Part shown: positions 10,701-22,100 of the stretch, in pieces
Layout: each line of letters begins with the position of its first letter
How positions within the stretch are numbered: the stretch's first letter is position 1
NCBI RefSeq assembly: GCF_963676685.1
Contig: NC_092348.1
Coordinates: forward strand, 27,813,386-27,877,385
Source of the DNA: Mytilus edulis
Lineage: Eukaryota > Mollusca > Bivalvia > Mytilida > Mytilidae
Direction of reading: 5' to 3'
DNA: 64,000 nucleotides
Translations under genes and position numbers: made by a program
Notes under the pieces: generated by a model
Databases searched by the model: none
The model's input: the letters and a program-made list of their open reading frames with translations, nothing else
What the model was told of the DNA's origin: nothing

Positions 10701-12676
10701 GGTGATTTTGAATCTGTTCAAAGTTTTGATTTTTCTACCCTATATACCACTTTGCCTCATATTCTTATTAAGAAAAAATTCACATCCCTAATTAACTGGG
10801 CATTTAAAAAGTCGGAATGCGAGTACATATGTTCAAACTCTTTTAGATCATTTTTTAGTAGCAATAAACAAAAGAACTATGTCAATTGGACATGCTTTGA
10901 TACTATTTATGCACTTGAATTTTTACTTGATAACATTTTTGTTCGCTTTGGAGATTCCGTATATCGTCAAGTTATTGGATTTCCAATGGGGACTAACTGT
11001 GCACCACTTATTGCGGATCTGTTTTTGTATTGTTATGAGTTACAATTTATGACTAAAATTAGCAAAGACCCATCAAAACTACATTTGATACAAAAATTTA
11101 ACAATACTTTTAGATATTTGGATGATATATTGGCTCTAAATAATGACGACTTCAGTATGTATACTAAAGAAATTTATCCTGTAGAACTTACTTTAAATAA
11201 AGCTAATGATAACAATGACCACTGCCCTTTCCTCGATCTTGATATCTATATCATAAACGGGAAGCTTAATACAAAAATTTATGATAAAAGAGATGATTTT
11301 TCATTTCCTATTGTTAATTATCCATTTTTAGATGGTGACGTTCCCTTGTCACCATCTTATGGTGTTTATATATCTCAACTTGTACGATTCGCTCGTGTAT
11401 GTAACAATGTATTAGATTTTAGCGAGAGAAATTTATGTATTACTGAAAAATTATTACACCAGGGTTTTCGATATCACAAACTGGTCAAAACATTTACTAA
11501 ATTTTATCACCGGTATAAGGAAATAATTCGTAAATATAACTCAACATGCAGACATCTTATACGTTCAGGTATTTCACATCCAAAATTTTATGGAAATATT
11601 CTTTATAAAGCACAAAAATGTCAGTATTCTCCTCAGAAACTAACAAAACCTTTAAATAGACTTATTAAAAGGGGATATAGTTACGATACTGTTGTCAGGT
11701 CATTAAAGATTGCATATTTTGGCTTTAACATTGATTCACTGATAGGGTCTTTGCATCGGAACTAAACACATTTAATTCTAAAAAAACAGTTGTTGGCATG
11801 ACACGGGTTATGTTCTTCTCATATATTTTATGATAGTATGATACTAAACCCCTAACGGGAGGGATTGTACCTGATATTCATATGATGAAGACATAATCTT
11901 TCAATCAGTTTAATTGAGGTCTGGAGCTGGCATGTCAGTTAACTGCTAGTAGTCTGTTGTTATTTATGTATTATTGTCATTTTATTTATTTTCTTTTGTT
12001 ACATCTTTTGACATCAGACTCGGACTTCTCTTGAACTGAATTTTAATGTGCGTATTGTTATTGTTTTACTTTTCTACATTGGCTAGAGGTATAGGGGGAG
12101 GGTTGAGATCTCATAAACATGTTTAACCCCGCCGCAATTTTGCGCCTGTCCCAAGTCAGGAGCCTCTGGCCTTTGTTAGTCTTGTATGATTTTAAATTTT
12201 AGTTTCTTGTGTATAATTCGGAGTTTAGTATGACGTCCATTATCACTGTACTATTATGCATATTTTAGGGGCCAGCTGAAGGACACCTACGGGTGCGGGA
12301 ATTCTCGCTACATTGAAGACCCATTGGTTGCCTTCGGCTGTTGTTTGCTCTATGGTCGGGTGGTTGTCGCTTTGACATATTCACCATTTCCTTTCTCAAT
12401 TTTACTGAACTCCGAGGAAAATTCAAAACGGAAAGTCCCTTAATCAAATGGCAAAATCAAATGATAAAACACATCAAACAACTGTCATATTCTGACTTGG
12501 TACAGGCAATTCCAAGTGTAGAAAATGGTGGATTGAACCTGGTTTTATAGCGCTCAACCTCTCGTTTGTATGACAGTAGCATCAAACTCCATTATATTTA
12601 TAACTTATGTTAACTTCTTTTTTTCAATTTGCTAACATATTTTATTTCTATGTTTGCAGACACAATGTTTAAATAA
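4747..12676 (+). CDS. Secreted Met/Gly/Asn/Gln-rich protein with six-cysteine C-terminus, three exons
   Basis: The join is 4747-4792, 7507-8403 and 12660-12676, giving 319 residues. Both introns are GT-AG and in phase 1. Exon 1 encodes a hydrophobic start (MDPYLFLSLFGLTTLV) that fits a signal peptide. Residues about 60-195 are low-complexity, with repeats of GMSGQ, NNGMGGQ and GQGM. A basic Gln/Arg run (RRQQQRQQQR) follows Met-rich MGMMGMMGMG. The C-terminus has cysteines at 234, 245, 253, 292, 303 and 304. The last exon adds only a split codon and a few residues (DTMFK) before TAA. AATAAA at 12887-12892 is a likely polyadenylation signal. I do not recognise the family. Composition suggests an extracellular matrix protein, for example of shell, byssus or mantle secretion, but that is inference. 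The second intron carries hammerhead motifs and a Penelope-like element. Confidence 0.8.
4793..7506 (+). other. Intron 1 of Met/Gly-rich secreted protein
   Basis: This 2.7 kb AT-rich intron runs from donor GTAAGA to acceptor ATTTCAG. It holds a short dispersed repeat at about 5140-5210 (GGGGAATATGTCAAAGAG ... CCGACCAAAGAGCAGA). The same family recurs near 9080-9140, 21655-21720 and 56290-56370. No other gene was recognised. Confidence 0.6.
7507..8403 (+). CDS. Exon 2 (main body) of Met/Gly-rich secreted protein
   Basis: The exon is 897 nt and stays open from acceptor TTTCAG to donor GTAAAA at 8404. It encodes the repetitive GMSGQ/NNGMGGQ region and all six C-terminal cysteines. GGAATG and GGACAA words repeat at the DNA level, so the repeat tract probably grew by slippage. 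The frame runs on for about 180 nt past 8403 into the intron, with a composition change to Ile/Val/Tyr. That supports splicing at 8404 rather than read-through. Confidence 0.85.
8404..9479 (+). other. 5' part of intron 2 of Met/Gly-rich secreted protein
   Basis: AT-rich intronic sequence. It contains a dispersed repeat at about 9080-9140 (GGGGAATGTGTCATAAAG) and the start of an inverted R1 fragment (9440-9497). No coding sequence was recognised. Confidence 0.5.
9637..9680 (+). ncRNA. Hammerhead ribozyme copy A (type I fold)
   Basis: All conserved core parts are present in order. Helix I 5' strand is GTGTCA (9637-9642). The CTGATGA core is 9643-9649. Helix II is GTCT/AGAC around loop TTTGT (9650-9662), followed by GAA (9663-9665). 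A short helix III AC/GT closes loop ACGC (9666-9673). The cleavage nucleotide is C9674. Helix I 3' strand is TGACGT (9675-9680), pairing at all six positions with two G-U wobbles. Helix I is open and helices II and III are closed, which is type I. The very short helix III resembles hammerheads described from animal retroelements. Confidence 0.85.
9675..10037 (+). mobile_element. Retrozyme-like monomer between two direct hammerheads (363 nt)
   Basis: Predicted cleavage sites after C9674 and C10037 are 363 nt apart in direct orientation. Transcription followed by self-cleavage at both would release a 363-nt RNA. The internal sequence (for example CTGCTGGTGGAGA, CCCCGAGGGTATCATCAG, AATACTAAGGATTTTCTACC) has a diverged, inverted relative at about 20820-21115, which also ends in a hammerhead-like motif. 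The unit has no coding capacity. It would depend on another element for reverse transcription, and a Penelope-like element lies directly downstream. Confidence 0.65.
10000..10043 (+). ncRNA. Hammerhead ribozyme copy B (type I fold)
   Basis: Helix I 5' strand is GCGTCA (10000-10005), then core CTGATGA (10006-10012). Helix II is GTCT/AGAC with loop TTTGT (10013-10025), followed by GAA (10026-10028). Helix III AC/GT closes loop ACGC (10029-10036). The cleavage site is C10037. Helix I 3' strand is TGGCGT (10038-10043), pairing fully with two wobbles. Relative to copy A, the helix I differences keep pairing, which argues for function. Confidence 0.85.
10140..12404 (+). mobile_element. Penelope-like retroelement, decayed copy 1
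   Basis: The body is a reverse-transcriptase frame at 10458-11765. Before it lie about 190 nt of same-frame remnant with FVPADKAANN, typical of the region ahead of the polymerase in this group. A TGA at 10320-10322 interrupts that remnant. The 3' tail (11766-12404) is shared in inverted form with copy 2 at 21646-22260, which sets the 3' boundary near 12404. The 5' boundary is uncertain. No GIY-YIG endonuclease was seen after the polymerase. The element sits in intron 2 of the Met/Gly-rich gene, in the same orientation. Confidence 0.75.
10458..11765 (+). pseudogene. Penelope-like reverse transcriptase, 435-residue open part
   Basis: The frame has the polymerase motifs in order. YWLPKLHKKP lies near residues 7-16. 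Motif A is FDFSTLYTTLPH, with the catalytic Asp at about residue 91. Motif B is FPMGTNCAPLIADLF, from about residue 175. Motif C is YLDD at about 220-223. LYTTLPH and the MG..CAPL..D form fit Penelope-like enzymes better than LINE or LTR polymerases. The protein ends at SLIGSLHRN with no endonuclease domain. The ATG used here is an internal Met: the same frame continues upstream to FVPADK but is broken by TGA at 10320. The copy is therefore probably not active, although all catalytic Asp residues remain. Confidence 0.8.
12405..12560. repeat. Dispersed repeat family R1 copy
   Basis: It carries CTGAACTCCGAGGAAAATTC, CAACTGTCATATTC, TGGTACAGGCA and GTAGAAAATGGTGGATTGAA, in the same order as at 3065-3245 and 14680-14890. 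It directly abuts the 3' end of Penelope-like copy 1. Confidence 0.6.
12660..12676 (+). CDS. Exon 3 (terminal mini-exon) of Met/Gly-rich secreted protein
   Basis: Acceptor TTTGCAG is followed by ACACAATGTTTAAATAA. With the G left from exon 2 this reads Asp-Thr-Met-Phe-Lys-stop. The downstream AATAAA at 12887 fits a 3' UTR of about 230 nt. The assignment rests on phase and signal order and needs transcript support. Confidence 0.6.
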
Positions 12677-12886
12677 AAACAACAAACTACGACAGCAGCG
12701 ACAGCGTCAGCGCATTTTGGGGATTGAGTGGTAGTGCATGCCGTGATGTGAACCAAGACCAGAATGCAGTATTAAAGATGGTCGACTCATCTCGTGATAT
12801 ACATGTAATCACCATTATTTAATGTCAAACATTATCATTGTTTTGTTGTTTTCATTTTGTCAGTCGTTTATGTTTTGGTTTTCTTA

Positions 12887-12892
12887 AATAAA
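12887..12892 (+). terminator. Polyadenylation signal AATAAA for the Met/Gly-rich gene
   Basis: AATAAA lies 211 bp after the predicted stop codon and just before a drop into unrelated sequence. Confidence 0.45.
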
Positions 12893-12997
12893 TGAATGAC
12901 CGGTCTATTTAATTGCATTTTATATATTTGTCAGCCACTAGAATCGTGAGAAAAGATATATAACACAGAAACATGCGTTCATGACGTCTAAACTCTA

Positions 12998-13069
12998 AAT
13001 CCGTTCGATGTACACTAATTGATACTTTAGTCTAATCCGTTCGATGTACACTAATTGATATTTTAGTCT
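12998..13069. repeat. 36-bp tandem duplication
   Basis: Two adjacent copies begin AATCCGTTCGATGTACACTA, at 12998 and 13034, and differ at about one position. It is a recent local duplication with no coding role. Confidence 0.8.
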
Positions 13070-14679
13070 AGGATATCATGATTTATTTACTAGTTGGTAT
13101 TGGCTTTGAATTACTAGTAGCTTTCAGTAACTGTGATTACATTTAGAGGTAATCTCGTTAAAGTGTAGACAACCGCAATACTCATGTTGGTAATACTACT
13201 GAATCATTTACCTTTTAACTTTTTTGTCATCGGCTATCGACAACGACAATGATTTTATGCTCACTAAATATATCAGAGGCCTTCCAGTGGGGATATGAAT
13301 AGAATAAGAGTAAAGTTCATGCATGTGCAGTAGAAAAATGTTTTAACCATTCAACATTTAAATTAAAACTCAAGGTTCAGCCCTCTGCTAGTTATTTGTA
13401 TTATTTGATTTATACGTTTAGAAACATTGGCGATCCCACAGTTTAAATGTCTATAACAAATACGATGTGATAGTTCAGCGTTTCAGAGAAACGTTCGTTT
13501 TTATTTTTTGCTATGGTTTTATGTAGGTGTTTTTTGGCTGCTCTTGTCGTTTTAGTGGTGCTTCGTACCAATATTGAACCATTTACAACATTACTGATGT
13601 TCCTATTTTGTTTATATATTGTACTGATACACCATCACCCCATGTTAGGTGATGGTTGAGTGCTCATGAATATGTTAGATCTCGACACATCCTTTATGAA
13701 CCTGTCTAAAGTCAGGAGCCTGTCATTATTCATCATGTCGCTCATATGGATCAAAATTCGGCAGTGAAGGAACTCTGCTGAATTTGTTTGAAATAGTATG
13801 TTTTCAACTTACCAGATTTTGCTTCAGGATTTAATATTTTTACGACAGGGTACTTTTCCTGTGGTAAGACATCCTGTTACTTAGTCAAGAGCAACCGAAA
13901 AAAAAAGTAAAATTAAACATCTAATCGTTGTAATTTGAGGGAAAAGTTTATTGTTTTTCGATGATTTTGTCGTGTATATAAAATATTAAGCAGTTAATTT
14001 CTCCCACAAATTGTAACAATTGAAAGCTTGGTTTTACTCTTTTACGTTTGGCTTTCCTGACTTAATACCAGGATGTCTAAACCACAGTGTAGGTAACCAG
14101 TCGAAAAATGTAAATTTCAGAGTCAAAATTCGGTTCCATGGAAATAGTCACTTGAAGTTTAACAGCATTTATAAGTAACATACTTGTAATAAGAGAAATC
14201 CCTTCCGATGATATCAGAAAGTTGATATCTATTCAAGATATTTTAAAAGAAACTACTCTAACATTTTTTGGAAAATGTGACAGGTAGATGCAAAGTTAAC
14301 AATCAAAACAATAAAAAAAAAAGAACTACAAGGAAAATTCAAATCGGAAGGCCCTTTATCAAATGACAAAATCAAAAGCTCAAACACATTCCTGACTTGT
14401 TACTAGAGTCTGCACCACTGATGGCACCCGTCATGTTAACTATGGCAAGTCAAATTCCTATCATAAATTGCATTCGATACTGTCATATTCAATAAAAACA
14501 GGACATTCTGTGTATACGGCAATTGGAACATATATGTGATCACCTGTGACACATGAAACAGATATTCACATATGGTCAATCAAATCATAAAAATGTATAT
14601 GAAAAATACCTAAATCTAAGGCAACTTAAAAAAAATGGGAGGTCCATAAAATCTTATAAATGTTATCAATTAAAAGAAA

Positions 14680-14890
14680 AATCACAAAAATACAGAACTC
14701 TGAGGTGAATTCAAAACAGAAAGTCCCTAATCAAATGGCAAAATCAAAAGCTCAAACACATCAAACAAATGGTCAACAACTGTCATATTCCTAACTTGGT
14801 ACAGGCATCTTCTTATGTAGAAAATGGTGGATTGAACCTGGTTTTATAAATAGCTTAACCTAGCCAAACCTCTCACTTGTATGAAATTCG
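14680..14890. repeat. Dispersed repeat family R1 copy
   Basis: It has ACAGAACTCTGAGGTGAATTC, CAACTGTCATATTCCTAAC, TGGTACAGGCAT and GTAGAAAATGGTGGATTGAA in the family order. A shorter partial copy precedes it at 14325-14400. Confidence 0.6.
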
Positions 14891-15484
14891 CATGTCATTA
14901 CATAATATTTACAACGATGTGTGAACAAAACAAACAGACATAATAAGGGAAAATGTTAAAAATAGGGGTACAGCAGTCAACATTGTGCTATTATCTTAAT
15001 CACTATAAAAACAAACAAATATGTAAACAAACATTTACCATGGCATAATAACACAACGACGGAATGGATAAATGTGAAAATGATGGTGTGTGTAAAACAG
15101 TGATGATTTAAAATTTACCTTATAATACCTGATTCAGTAGTTAATATGCAAGTAGAAGAAACATCGAAGAAGGGAAGCTGTTAAAATTATAAACTTGACA
15201 GTAACATTAAAAGAGATATTCAAATGGAAATTCTAATATTTGTTCAAAACAACATTATTGCGAACCTTTTTCATGTTGCTATACATAGTATTCATCGCCG
15301 GGTAAATAGTTCTGACCGTCAGAATATGCAGACGGGTTATTTACATCGTTGGTATTACAAAACGACAAAAACATGTAAACTACTACCCTTTAAGTTTATA
15401 GTACACCATACACCAAATGATTCACAGATGCAACAATAATGTCTTGATGAAAAAACATAGCTTTTCCTAGACCATACATTTCGT

Positions 15485-15960
15485 TTGTAACCCGGATTTG
15501 TTTTTCACAATCGATTTATGACCTTTGAACAGCTGTGTACTTCTGTACGCCTGTATTTATCATATATACTTTGTATATACAGTTGACCACAAAAGTTTAG
15601 TTTTTGTTCATGATTAAAATGATTGAATTTTAAGATTGAATTTTAAATATTGTAATACTAATACATATAATTACAAAGAAATATATATTTTGGTGCGACG
15701 GTGAGATTTAGAAACAATAGATATGCTAACATTATTGTTATAAATGTAAACGATATCCTTATGACCAAAGATTTATGTATAGAAAGAATATTTTTTGGTT
15801 TATTTGGGAAGTTTTCAGCACATTGTCTGTCATCTAATTGTCGTAGTTCTCCTCTTATATGTGAGGTGTTTCCCTCAGTTTTAGTTTGTAACCCAGATTT
15901 TTTTTCTCAATCGATTTATGAATTTCGAACAGCGGTATACTACTGTTGCCTTTATCTAAT
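15485..15960. repeat. Two fragments of the CAATCGATTTATGA repeat family
   Basis: The two fragments (about 15485-15560 and 15840-15960) share TTTGTAACCC, ATCGATTTATGA and GAACAGC with the insert in Penelope-like copy 2 (about 23220-23312). Class unknown. Confidence 0.45.
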
Positions 15961-18900
15961 GATTTTTTTCGATCAAATCTTTCCCAAGTCTTAACTAGGT
16001 GGAAGTTAACATATAAGGTGTGTTATGAAATATTCAAATGGTTATTCGTATTTTGTAATGAATTTACATACTAACATAACGTTCGCTATACTATATGTAA
16101 ATGTCATCTATTCTCGGTAAAATAAGTCGTAGTTTATCATATAGTTAGCATATATTTACAATCCCTTCGTCCAATCAAATTGCTTGAATTTACCTTTTAC
16201 GTTTCATTGCACACACTTTTTCCTTGTTTTTAATAACTATACATGAATGACCACGAGGTTTAGATGGCATGGTATAGTAATCAGATATTACGAACAAAAA
16301 TAGCCAGGTGTTTTTAGACTAAAATTGTGTTCCCAAAATATAAGAATTTGGTGAAATTAATTTTCTCAATGGCTTTTGTATCTCCTATTTATAGCTATAA
16401 TTAAAATCCTTGGTATTAAATTTTGTTTGGACAAAAATACTAAAATGTTTTAAATATATATTATGTTATTTATTCATTTATCAAAGTACACTTTAATTTT
16501 AGTACTGTAGTCATCCATCACTACGTATTCTGTAACTTTGTCTACAAAAAGATATGTCCTATGAAACCTTCGGATGAGAAACTTGATTCTGTAATATAAA
16601 CAAGAGAAACATCGTGATGGCATTTTAAAACATTTTCAAGGAATCTGATTCATTTTATCATCAATTGAAAAAAAAATCAATGTGATAACGTCTGTCTGAA
16701 GGGAATGTGCCGCACATATTTATATTTTGACAAAGAATTAGCTTTACTTTCAGACAATAAAAAAAATCCAAACATGTAATATTATAAATGATTTATTGTT
16801 AGTTGTTTCTTAAATTGCATATTGGCTAGACGATCTATCGGCCCCGTGTATATAATTGAAAAAAAAAAAAACATGACATAACTTAGTTTTTTGTGACTTT
16901 TCCTTTTGGAATATACTTGAGTTTGGTATTTTATTTCATAATATTTAGTAAAACCTTCATTATCTTAATATACCTACCAACAGCTACCCCCTTTTCATTG
17001 CAGAGTAAAGGGCATTTTAAACATTCTAGTTTGTATATTTGATAAGCCGGTAATTAATTTCGGAAATCATAAACTCAAGATTTGGTAAATCTCCAACATA
17101 AACAGAACACATATGAAAGCTATGATACATTTGTGATATTAGTGAAAAAATTTACATGACATTTAATTTAGTTTATGAATTTCGTTTTACAAACACCTGT
17201 GAAACAACTAGTCAGCCAAAATAAGCCATCAATAGACCAAGTAAAAGATAACTTCAGTTGTAAATGTGGGTTAAATTGGATGGTCAATGGAAGGGTATGA
17301 ATCACCTCGGACTGATAGTATAAACCTTTGCATATACTAACCTATACACACCCAATAGACTTTTCCTATGTTTTCACATTGCAACTTTATATGCAAACTC
17401 GTTTTAGTGTTCTATGACAAAATATTAATTTATCATGAAATAAAGAAGAAATTTACATAATATATCAGAATCCTTATCTGCATTTTAAAAAAGACGACAG
17501 GCATAAAACAAATAGCCGGCTTAAGATTTTGAATGATGTTTTATCAAAAGTATAGATTAAGGGGGCTCGCGGGTCTAAATCATTTTGTTTTCTTAATATA
17601 GGATTTCGCTATAATTATCTATAAATGTACTTTATCTTATACTTAATAGAAAAATAAGATAAAAAAAATGGCGTCACCATTCATTTACACTCACAATCTT
17701 TCTTCGGAAGAAGCATACATTTTTGTAAAAGTCCTTTTTTCTGTTGAACTAATAGGAGAAAAAGAGGTAATATCGAAATAAAAAAAAGAACTAAATTACA
17801 GAAATCGCTAAAATTGTAAAATTGTTTAGTTTAAGTGCAGCTTATTTGAAAATAATAATAAAAAATATAGGTCACCGATGATTTAATAAATATATTTCAA
17901 TTTTAGTGCCAAAGGGAGATAATTTTGAGCTTTTTCAATGATACATACATTTTAAAAGTCATTTTGGGGCCAAAACGAATTGAATTATTTGAATGATTTT
18001 TGTACCATACGATAAAGTATCAACTAGTAAAGTAATATATAAAATTTGTAATGAAAAAAATAATGTTATTTTTTTGCTGAAATTTTTATACCCTCGAGCC
18101 TCCTTAAACTGAATTTTAAACTTCCGTATCTTTCGGAGTATACAATTATAAGGTATGTCAAGCTTATCAAATAACGACTGGATACCAGTCTATACCATTT
18201 CTGTTACCAGAAATACTCTGTTACTATACACTGATTTATCACGTCATTACATTAAACGTTTTATGGGCTAACTGAATCCTTTCAGTTTTGAACTGATAAA
18301 GTAATTGTAACTGCTTCTCTTTTGTCAAACACCGATATTCATGCTTATGTACATGTTCATACCCTGCTTAAAAACCGTTATGATTATCGAAGCAGTCATT
18401 TAGTAAGTATTCTCATTCAAATGTTATTACTTAGCGTAATGTTCTGACGTAGATTGCATGAAAAACAAACGCACAAATTGCGTTAAATAACTTAGCCTAA
18501 AACCAAACACTTTGACGCAGAGATAACGATTTGAAGCAAGCGCAAAAATCGACTATTTTAACAGAATAAATTGTGTATGTAGAATGAATATTTTTAGAGA
18601 AATATACCGTTTGCTTATGCACACATCTGCTCTTGTATAAACATGATAAGCGAACACATGGCTCGACAAAAATGGAAGGTTTACAAAATCATTATCATGA
18701 CATAGCCGTAAATCATTCACATTCAAAAGCCTTCGTATCAATAGCCAATCAAAAGTTTCTTAAATGTGTTTTATTTTTGTACTGCAAGGTTCCAGAGCAC
18801 CAATGTTAAATTATATTCTTCATTTTTAGGACAAAAATAATCTAGAAGTTGTGAATGTATATGACAAACAATGTATATTTTTAGTGTCAAAATTAATTAC

Positions 18901-19137
18901 AGTAATACATGTAATAAATAAAAATTAAACATGATTTTTTGAAAATGTCATCTTTAATTACAGCATGTTAAACCAAACAGACCACTATCAGATATCTTAT
19001 CTTTAACACAATGTATGTAAATGAGTCAAGTGTAGAATTATGCAAATTAAGTTTGTAATTATGGTCTGCATACTTTAACAGTTTCTTTGTTACCTGATGA
19101 AAAGTAGTCCGGCTAGCAGCATAATTGATTGAACAAA

Positions 19138-19186
19138 ATGAAGGCCATCTTGTTGCTGCTATGCCTTGTTTTGCTCTCATCAACTG
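19138..19186 (+). CDS. Exon 1 (signal peptide) of six-cysteine secreted peptide
   Basis: ATG at 19138 follows AACAAA, a favourable context. Sixteen codons (MKAILLLLCLVLLSST) plus one G precede donor GTAAGA at 19187. Confidence 0.85.
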
Positions 19187-22100
19187 GTAAGATATTTTTT
19201 TATTTATTTAAGAAATAAATATTGCAAAACATATTCAGAACAACTTTAAACTGATAAAAAAATATCAAATAATCAATATAAGGATTTTTAAGAACGATCC
19301 GAAACGAGAAAAAAAAAAGAAACAAAACGAAACCTAAAAGAAACAAATAAAAAGAATATATAAATTAATTTGAAATTTAAAAAAAAAAAAAAGGCAGATG
19401 GAAGCTAGTCCCTTTTATTTCAGATTTTGGGGGTTTTACTCAATATTTGTTTATTACACCCATTTGATATTTAAACAAGTGTCTTGTACATCGGTTATAA
19501 TTATTATAATTATCAACCTCTGATGCAGTGAACATCTATTTTTTTATTTATACCACAAAACACGAGATAAAATTTGAAGTGTTTTGATGAATAGATACGC
19601 GAATACAATTTTTGCAAGACTAAAACGTCTAAGTAAAGTAACCGAGAAAATCTCTTGTGTCCTATCGACTAGTAAATTAATTTCTTCAAAGAACCAATCG
19701 CCAAAAAGAATTTATTTCAACGGATCAGATTCTCTATTAACCAAAATATGACAATGCAAAGCGTTTACTAATGTGAAACAATGCTGTTTCGATTAATATA
19801 AATATTCATATATTTTGTTCCTGTAGTAACTTCCCAGTATTGGGGAAGACGATGGTATGACCCATATTCATCACTGTGCAAAAGTGGATTTTATCTAAGA
19901 AATCCATATACTCGAAGACCCTTCTTATGTGATGGAAAATGGAGAGGTTGTCCATGGCCAAGATGGTTCGGTTGCCAGTCCATGACTGGATCAGATGATG
20001 GAATAGGAATCTGTTGTTTTGAAAGAGGAGGTACATATATTATCATATCTTTACTCTTCATTAAAAGTGGTTACAATATCTCATGTAAAAATAATTATTA
20101 TTATGTCCCTAAATTGATTCAATTTAAATCAAATCGTACCCTCTACTATTACTTAGTCGCTACGGCTTTTGGATGTTTTTGTCGGTATTTTCATTCCTAA
20201 AATAAAATGGTTTTGGAAATTTTCAGTATATGATTTTCTGAAATTGGGCATAAAATTTGGTTACATTTCTTCTAGCATAAGTTTATTATAGACGGCCTTT
20301 CTATTGTATTGAAAATTAATGTCATAAACAGAAACAGAAATATTTTACTTTTTCCTATTCTTGAATTGAGTATTTCTATTTCACACGTGGACACTTAATA
20401 AAATAAACATCAAATTTGAATTGTAAGATCAATTGTTAGGTCGTTGATGTTTTTTTCTACCCTTCTTCTGATGTATATATTTTCCCCAAATCATTCGCGG
20501 TTCCCTTATATGCAATCACGCTTTGGATTTATACAAACATAACCTACATGTATGTGTTCTGCACCACACATGAATAACACCTTGTACTTAATTCTTTTAA
20601 AGATAGAAAGATTTTTTTGGCTGTACCTGTTGAAGCATTAAAACTTGTAAATTGAAAACGATCCGAATAAACTTATTGATTCTGTGAAATGACTTATCTT
20701 TGAATATTTGAAACAGTGAGAACTGAGCATGAAGTACGTTCCATTTAGGAACAGTATGGCCCTACAACCCGGCCCGTCAATACTTATAAATGTTTTGGCA
20801 TTACGCAAGCTAGGATATAGTAGTTATCAAAGTTACTAGGATTATAATTTAGTACGCCAGACGTGCGTTTCGTCTACCTAAGACTCATTAGTGACGCTCA
20901 TATCATAATATTTGTAAAGCCAAACAAGTACAGAGTTGTAGAGCATTAAGGGTCCAAAATTCCAAAAATACGGCTAAGATAATCTATGTCTGGGATAAGA
21001 AAATCCTTAGTTTTTCGAAAAATTCATAGTTTTGTAAACAGGAAATTTATAAAAATGGCTACATTATTGATATTCAAAGGGCTGGTGATACCCTCGGGGA
21101 TAAAACGTTCACCAGCAGTTATATAATAGATTCGTAGATTACTTATGACATCTTGTTCTGATTGATACTTTGGGTTTTTGTTTGTATAAATGAAATAGGT
21201 AAATATGCTAGGAGTGAGTTTTGAAGGAGCTTTCATTCAATGTTCACATCCTCGTCTTGTGGTCTGTGGTGAATCGTAGTCTTGTTGTTCGGTTTATGCT
21301 CTTTTGGTTATAATTTCACAAATTCAAAAAAGGTCATTTTCTATAATTCTTAGTTTCGTTTGTGATGGTCTAGCTTTATGGCCTTTAAAAAAAGGTTTTA
21401 AACGTTTATTATTTTTGAATTTCCCAATGCGTTTGTAAGATCTAGAGCGAAACCGGTGATTTTTATATTATTTTCTACCACATTATACCTTAGCATTAAT
21501 AAATACGATTACTTATTCAACTTCAAATTCATACTTTATTTGGCCTTTTTAATTTCTTTGGATTCGAGCGTCACTGATGAGTCTTTTGTAGACGAAACGC
21601 GCGTCTGGCATATATACAAAATTTAGTCCTGGTATCTATGATGAAATAAAATTGAGAATGGAAATGGGGACAACAACCCGACCACAGAAAAAAACAACAG
21701 CAGAAGGTCACTAACAGGTCTTTAATGTAGCGAGACATTCCCGCACCCGAGGGCGTCCTTCAGCTGGCCACTAAACAAATATATACTAGTTCAGTGATAA
21801 TTAACGCCATACTAATTTCCGAATTGTACACAAGAAACTAAAAAAAAAAAAATACAAGACTAACAAAGGCCAGAGGCTCCTGACTTGGGACAGGCGCAAA
21901 AATACGGCGGGGTTAAACATGTTTATGAGATCTCAATCCTCCCCCTATACCTCTAGCCAATGTAGAAAAGTAAATGCATAACAATACGCACATTTAAAAT
22001 TCAATTCAAGAGAAGTCCGAGTCTGATGTCAGAAGATGTAACCAAAGAAAATAAACAAAATGACAATAATTTATAAATAACAACAGACTACTAGCAGTTA

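Larger units (their letters stand above)
13070..19137. other. Intergenic region between the two secreted-protein genes
   Basis: No gene was recognised over about 6 kb. R1-type repeats lie at 14325-14400 and 14680-14890. Fragments of another dispersed family (TTTGTAACCCGGATTT ... CAATCGATTTATGA ... GAACAGC) lie at about 15485-15560 and 15840-15960. The same family is the insert inside Penelope-like copy 2. Poly-A tracts are frequent. The promoter of the downstream gene should lie here, but no TATA word stands out just before 19138. Confidence 0.5.

Noticed and set aside
20031-20200. Extension of the six-cysteine peptide into the intron
   Set aside because: Composition changes abruptly after the GTACAT donor, and a good acceptor with stop codon is present downstream.
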